Positions 59,728 through 64,000 of a DNA stretch of 64,000 bases are shown one piece after another. Numbering within the stretch: the stretch's first letter is position 1; each line of letters starts with the position of its first letter. The notes beneath the pieces are model-generated. The model saw only the letters and a program-made list of their open reading frames with translations, was not told the origin of the DNA and ran no database searches. The stretch spans positions 186,001-250,000 of the forward strand of contig JAHFBF010000002.1 of assembly GCA_023250195.1 (NCBI GenBank), given 5' to 3'. A program made the translations under genes and the position numbers. This DNA comes from Candidatus Melainabacteria bacterium. Its GTDB lineage: Bacteria; Cyanobacteriota; Vampirovibrionia; 2-02-FULL-35-15.

Positions 59728-61030
59728 CTTCAATTTCATCAATAGTTTTAGGTGTTCCGTCTGTAAGAACTTTATTTCCGGTTTTTGTTATGAGGACATC
59801 ATCTTCAATTCTCACTCCTATTCCGCGGAATCTTTTTGGTATATCTTGAGTGTCTGGAATATAAATACCGGGTTCAACGGTCATAACCATGCCGGGAATT
59901 AATTTTATTGATTTCCCCTTTGCATCCAGATATGGTCCGGCATCGTGTACATCCAACCCAAGCCAGTGACTAAGTTTGTGCATAAAAAATTTCTTATACT
60001 CACCTTTTTTAATTATTTTTTCTGTAGAACCTTTTAAAAGTCCCAGATCTTTTAATCCTTCTACCAGAATGTAAACAGCTTTATTATAGGAGTTAATAAA
60101 TCTTCGTCCTGGTTTTATCTGTTCAATAGATTTGAGCTGTGCTTCCAGAACAATTTTATAGATTGCTTTTTGGGCAGGATTGAATCTTTTGTTTGCAGGA
60201 AATGTTCTGGTTAGATCAGAAGCATAATAATTGTATTCACAGCCAGCGTCAATTAAAATTAAATCGTTTTTCTGAATTATTTTATTATTTATTGTGTAAT
60301 GTAAGATTGTTGAATTTTTGCCTGAACCTACAATCGATGGATAGGCAGGACCGCTTGCACCAAGTGTTCTAAACCTGCACTCAATTATTGCTTCTATCTC
60401 GTATTCGTACATTTTTGGTTTTACGCAGGTCATTGCAAGTATATGTGCATCTTTTGCAATGCTTGCTGCAGTTTCTAAACATTCAATTTCATAATTATCT
60501 TTTATTAATCTCATTCTGTGAATTAGATCCCTTGGGTCTGAAATATTTTTAGGTGATTTTGTGCTTGTACGATTGCTTCTTTTTAACTCGTCAATGATGC
60601 TTGTGATTTTCAGTTCAAGATTTTTATTTTGCCCAAGAGGGAAGTAAACATGTTCTGTGTCGGATAAAAAATACTTTAATTTACTTTCAAATTCGGAAAA
60701 TAAATATGACTCATCGGCTCTGTAGATTTGCTTTGCTCCCTCTTTGCCGGCTCTTTTTCCTGTCCAGATTTCTTTTTCTTTATCCTTTGGTTCTACAAAT
60801 AAAATGTAAGTAAAATGTTTCCTCTCTTTTTTTAAAACACAAATTGAATTTGGCTCTTCAAAACCGGTTAGATAATAAAAATTACTTTCAGGTCTGAATT
60901 TGTACTCTACATCGTTTGATCGTATTGAAAGAGGTTTATTTGGAATAATGACAATTGAATTTTCTGGCAACTCGTTTATGAGTCTTTTTTTTCGCTTTTC
61001 AAAAATCGAATGGTTAAAATTATTTTTCAC
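59714..61030 (-). CDS. pepP: Xaa-Pro aminopeptidase (M24B)
   Basis: SNFYYLTGFEEPNSICVLKKE...LILIDAGCEYNYYASDLTRTFPANKRF...HKLSHWLGLDVHDAG...MVMTVEPGIYIPD. Confidence 0.95.
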   Translation of the reverse strand: MKNNFNHSIFEKRKKRLINELPENSIVIIPNKPLSIRSNDVEYKFRPESNFYYLTGFEEPNSICVLKKERKHFTYILFVEPKDKEKEIWTGKRAGKEGAKQIYRADESYLFSEFESKLKYFLSDTEHVYFPLGQNKNLELKITSIIDELKRSNRTSTKSPKNISDPRDLIHRMRLIKDNYEIECLETAASIAKDAHILAMTCVKPKMYEYEIEAIIECRFRTLGASGPAYPSIVGSGKNSTILHYTINNKIIQKNDLILIDAGCEYNYYASDLTRTFPANKRFNPAQKAIYKIVLEAQLKSIEQIKPGRRFINSYNKAVYILVEGLKDLGLLKGSTEKIIKKGEYKKFFMHKLSHWLGLDVHDAGPYLDAKGKSIKLIPGMVMTVEPGIYIPDTQDIPKRFRGIGVRIEDDVLITKTGNKVLTDGTPKTIDEIEAFEA

Positions 61031-61474
61031 AGTTTATCTCATGATGGATTTGAAAGTAGAGACGTTCCATTTGTGTTAGCAGTTAAGTTCCTTATATTTG
61101 ACAGATTACAGAGTTAGGATAATAGTTTAATTGTTAAGAGTATATTAATAAGCTTTAATCAATTTATAGGTATAATAAATATCTAAAGCATATAAAAAGA
61201 TTGAAATTCTTATATAACAAGCATTCTAATTGGTACTTTTTCTAAGTTAAATGTAGGAGCTTTAACATTTAACCTTACTGGAGTCCCGAATAAAATGTTA
61301 TTTTTAGCTTAAAAATGTAAATAATAAAATTGATATGGGGTTTTATGAATCATTTTAAAAACTTCTACTTAGCCAGAAAAGTTATTTATATTTTTGTAGA
61401 AGAAGCATTTGTCTGATTTACTGGAAATTTATCTAACCTGGTAAGTCTAATCAAATGAAAGAAATGCAAGTGGA

Positions 61475-61569
61475 GGTTTTTCTGTAAACGAAAAATCAGA
61501 GTGTCGAAAGGAGTCGGACGCTAAGAGCGGAGTGTTTTCTTGAAAACACAGAGCGATATATAAAAAATG
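61475..61569 (+). promoter_or_regulatory. structured leader element upstream of pilB/gspE-like gene
   Basis: GGTTTTTC-tgtaaac-GAAAAATC-AGAGTGTCGAAAGGAGTCGGACGC...GTGTTTTCTTGAAAACAC. Confidence 0.6.
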
Positions 61570-63267
61570 GCAACTGCAAATCCAACGAAGTCTTCGTTGA
61601 CACAATTATTAAAAAACGGAAAAGTAAACTTAAATGATGCTTTGAATCTGCTTGTTGATTCTGCAGGCACTTTAAATTTTGAATACTTGGATAAACAATT
61701 ACTATCTGCAATGCCTTCTAACTGGCCTGCAGAGCAGGCTATACCATTGCTTTTTTGGAACAATAAACTTTATGTTGGTGTTCCTGAGAATCATGAACCA
61801 TCTTTAAAAAATACTGTTTCTGAATTCTTGAATGGTTGTCAGATTGAATTTAGAAATATAAAGATAGAAAGCTGGGATAAGTGGTTTTCATTAATTGGTA
61901 AAACTTCTGCTAATATACCGTCCCAGGCTTCAACAGCATATTCTCCTAAACCACAGTTACCACAGGGAGCACAACAAAAAGCTCTGTCTGAACAGCAGGA
62001 AACCGTTTTAGCCAAGACACCGGCAGCACCTGCAACAAGGCTTGGAGCTGAACTGGAAGCTACAATTGAAAAAATCCCAGTACGTAAAATTATGGCAACT
62101 GATGAAGGTGCAATTGCAAATGACGTCAGAGCGTTGATGGCAGAAGCTTTAAATCATAGAGCAAGTGATATTCACTTTGAACCAACTACAAAAGGATTAA
62201 TTGTAAGATTTCGTGTTGATGGAATCTTAAGAGATCTGTGCAGATATTTTTCAACTGTGCAGGATTTAAGAAAAGTTGTTATTGCTCGGATAAAAATCAT
62301 TGCTGACTTAAATATTGCAGAACAAAGACAGCCGCAGGATGGACGTGTTACGGAAATTTTAGGCGGACAGAGAGTAGATCTTCGTGTATCCACACTTCCA
62401 ACTCTTCATGGAGAAAAGTGTGTTATTAGAATGCTGCCTCATGAAAACAATTACTCAAACCTCCTTGATCTTGGTATGCCAAAAGGAAGACTTTCAATTT
62501 ATGAAGAGTGGCTTAGTCGAAGCCAGGGGATGATTCTTATTACTGGGCCCACAGGTTCAGGAAAAACGAGTACTTTGTATACAAGTCTGGCAAAACTGGT
62601 TGATACTACAAAAAACGTTGTGACTGTAGAGGATCCGGTTGAATATCAGCTGGCAAGAGTTAATCAAGTTCAGGTTAATGTAAAAGCAGGCTTAACCTTT
62701 TCTGCGGGATTAAGAAGCATACTTCGTCAGGACCCTGATATTGTAATGATTGGTGAAATTAGAGATCTGGAAACTGCTGAAATTGCTATTCAGGCAGCAC
62801 TTACCGGGCATTTAGTCTTAAGTACTTTACATACTAACGATGCGTCAAGCACTGTTGTTAGATTAATGGATATGGGTGTAGAGCCATTTTTAATAGCAAG
62901 TGCACTAATTGGAGTTGTAGCCCAGAGACTTGTTCGTAAGGTTTGTACATGTCATAAAGAATATAAACCTTCAGTTGAGGAACTTGAATTATTACATTTA
63001 ACGTCATCAAAAGATGAGATCTTTGCAAAAGCTCAAGGTTGTGAAAAATGTAATGGATCGGGTTATTCTGGTAGAGAAGGTGTATTTGAAATTATGCCTG
63101 TAGGTGAAAAAATTCAGCAAATGATTCAGGAAAAAGCTACCTTAAATGAAATTAAAGCTGAATTAGCTCGTCTGGGTGTTCCAACACTTTCTCATGCAGG
63201 TATACAGAAAGTAAGAAAAAGACGTACTACTCTTGAAGAATTGCTCAGAGTTATTCCGATTCCATAA
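61567..63267 (+). CDS. GspE/PilB-family secretion/pilus assembly ATPase
   Basis: AEALNHRASDIHFEPTTKGLIVRFRVDG...ILITGPTGSGKTSTLYTSLAKL...VTVEDPVEYQL...LRQDPDIVMIGEIRDLETAEIAIQAALTGHLVLSTLHTND; tetracysteine CTC...CEKC. Confidence 0.97.
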   Translation: MATANPTKSSLTQLLKNGKVNLNDALNLLVDSAGTLNFEYLDKQLLSAMPSNWPAEQAIPLLFWNNKLYVGVPENHEPSLKNTVSEFLNGCQIEFRNIKIESWDKWFSLIGKTSANIPSQASTAYSPKPQLPQGAQQKALSEQQETVLAKTPAAPATRLGAELEATIEKIPVRKIMATDEGAIANDVRALMAEALNHRASDIHFEPTTKGLIVRFRVDGILRDLCRYFSTVQDLRKVVIARIKIIADLNIAEQRQPQDGRVTEILGGQRVDLRVSTLPTLHGEKCVIRMLPHENNYSNLLDLGMPKGRLSIYEEWLSRSQGMILITGPTGSGKTSTLYTSLAKLVDTTKNVVTVEDPVEYQLARVNQVQVNVKAGLTFSAGLRSILRQDPDIVMIGEIRDLETAEIAIQAALTGHLVLSTLHTNDASSTVVRLMDMGVEPFLIASALIGVVAQRLVRKVCTCHKEYKPSVEELELLHLTSSKDEIFAKAQGCEKCNGSGYSGREGVFEIMPVGEKIQQMIQEKATLNEIKAELARLGVPTLSHAGIQKVRKRRTTLEELLRVIPIP

Positions 63268-63302
63268 CATTTCATATATCTAATAAGTAAGGAAACTTTT
63301 TT

Positions 63303-63330
63303 CTGGAAACATGGTTAATTGTGTTTCCAG
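63303..63330 (+). other. intergenic hairpin CTGGAAACA...TGTTTCCAG
   Basis: 9-bp perfect stem between pilB-like gene and next ORF; no U-tract. Confidence 0.6.
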
Positions 63331-63350
63331 AGTTTATCTGAAGCATAAAA

Positions 63351-64000
63351 ATGATGGTTGATCTTAAACACAGATCTGAAAACGAATTTTATCAATCAAT
63401 AGAAGATGTTGACAAATATATAACTTCTATTTCGGTTTCTAATTTTAAAACAAATATTCCACGGGTAAATTTCAGGAAAATAAAGCTAAATAAATTTCAG
63501 AATCTTTATAGTACTTTTCAATCAGGTAATATTACCCGGTTTTATCTTGATGATAAGCTCTTAGAGCTAAACTTGCCTGTCAGGAAGACTGAATCAGAAA
63601 TAATCCTTGATAAAGTGAATACAAATCCGCTTAGAAAGAAAAAGATTGAAGATGAGAAGCCTCCTTTAATTGTTGAAGTAGAGGAAAATATCCAGGAGTC
63701 CCGACTTCCTGAACAGAGTTTAACTACTGAAAATCCATTTACTGATTTAAGTAATATTTTAGAAGAGTCTGAAGATTTAACCTTAGAAGAAAGTGTTATT
63801 GCTAAGGAGTCTGTTCTTAAACCAAAAAATACAGAAATTAAGAAAGATATTACTTTTGATTTGGAAGCTCAAGTAGTGCAGAAAGATGAAAATGTATTAT
63901 TGTCACCGAGTTTTCCATCTACTCCAAGGACTGAAGATGATTTAATTAGTTCTTCTGGAGAGCAGGCTGAATTTATATGGCCACCACTCCCTCAAAAAAA
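63351..64000 (+). CDS. hypothetical protein, open at window end (absent from ORF track)
   Basis: ATG ATG GTT GAT CTT AAA CAC AGA TCT GAA AAC GAA TTT ... appears uninterrupted to 64000 where I translated it; acidic, Ser/Glu-rich. Confidence 0.6.
   Translation, partial: MMVDLKHRSENEFYQSIEDVDKYITSISVSNFKTNIPRVNFRKIKLNKFQNLYSTFQSGNITRFYLDDKLLELNLPVRKTESEIILDKVNTNPLRKKKIEDEKPPLIVEVEENIQESRLPEQSLTTENPFTDLSNILEESEDLTLEESVIAKESVLKPKNTEIKKDITFDLEAQVVQKDENVLLSPSFPSTPRTEDDLISSSGEQAEFIWPPLPQK

Noticed and set aside
1-64000. CRISPR array, prophage, integrase or transposase genes
   Set aside because: No regularly spaced direct repeats and no phage or transposase proteins recognisable in the ORF track

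Overview
Low-GC bacterial chromosomal window, mostly housekeeping genes on both strands. Recognisable content: folK, queF, queE, aroC, ubiE/menG, fabD, dnaG, argC, coaE, hpf, pdxA, folE, ilvH/N, mlaE-mlaF-mlaD, an FKBP-type PPIase, an RRM RNA-binding protein, kdsC, alr, purH, glyQ, plsC-like, def, a PAS/HAMP histidine kinase, lptA/lptC-like genes, proC, a class I/II aminotransferase, tyrS, a PdtaS-like kinase plus ANTAR regulator, mazG, hslO, icd, nuoN, an M24 peptidase and a pilB/gspE ATPase. There are three tRNAs: Ser(CGA), Met/Ile(CAU) and Gly(GCC). kdsC, lptA/lptC and mla genes point to a diderm, LPS-bearing organism; taxonomy is not resolved from sequence alone. About ten lineage-specific hypothetical proteins are interspersed. 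The main unexplained signal is a dispersed family of structured 5' leader elements at 13 or more loci. Each has a covarying hairpin of the form AAGG-N-TTTG...CAAA-N-CC, in many copies with one conserved unpaired T. It is usually followed by a CGAA(A)G-type second domain and often by a hairpin or the motif GCGTTAGCAGTTATNTCGCGTTAT just before the start codon. Unrelated genes carry it: dnaG, queF, mlaE, pdtaS-like, pilB-like, an HTH gene, an aminotransferase and membrane/TPR proteins. Two separate REP/MITE-like palindromic families and several perfect palindromes are also present, as is an unusual deoxyribosyltransferase-like + N-formylglutamate-amidohydrolase-like fusion protein.
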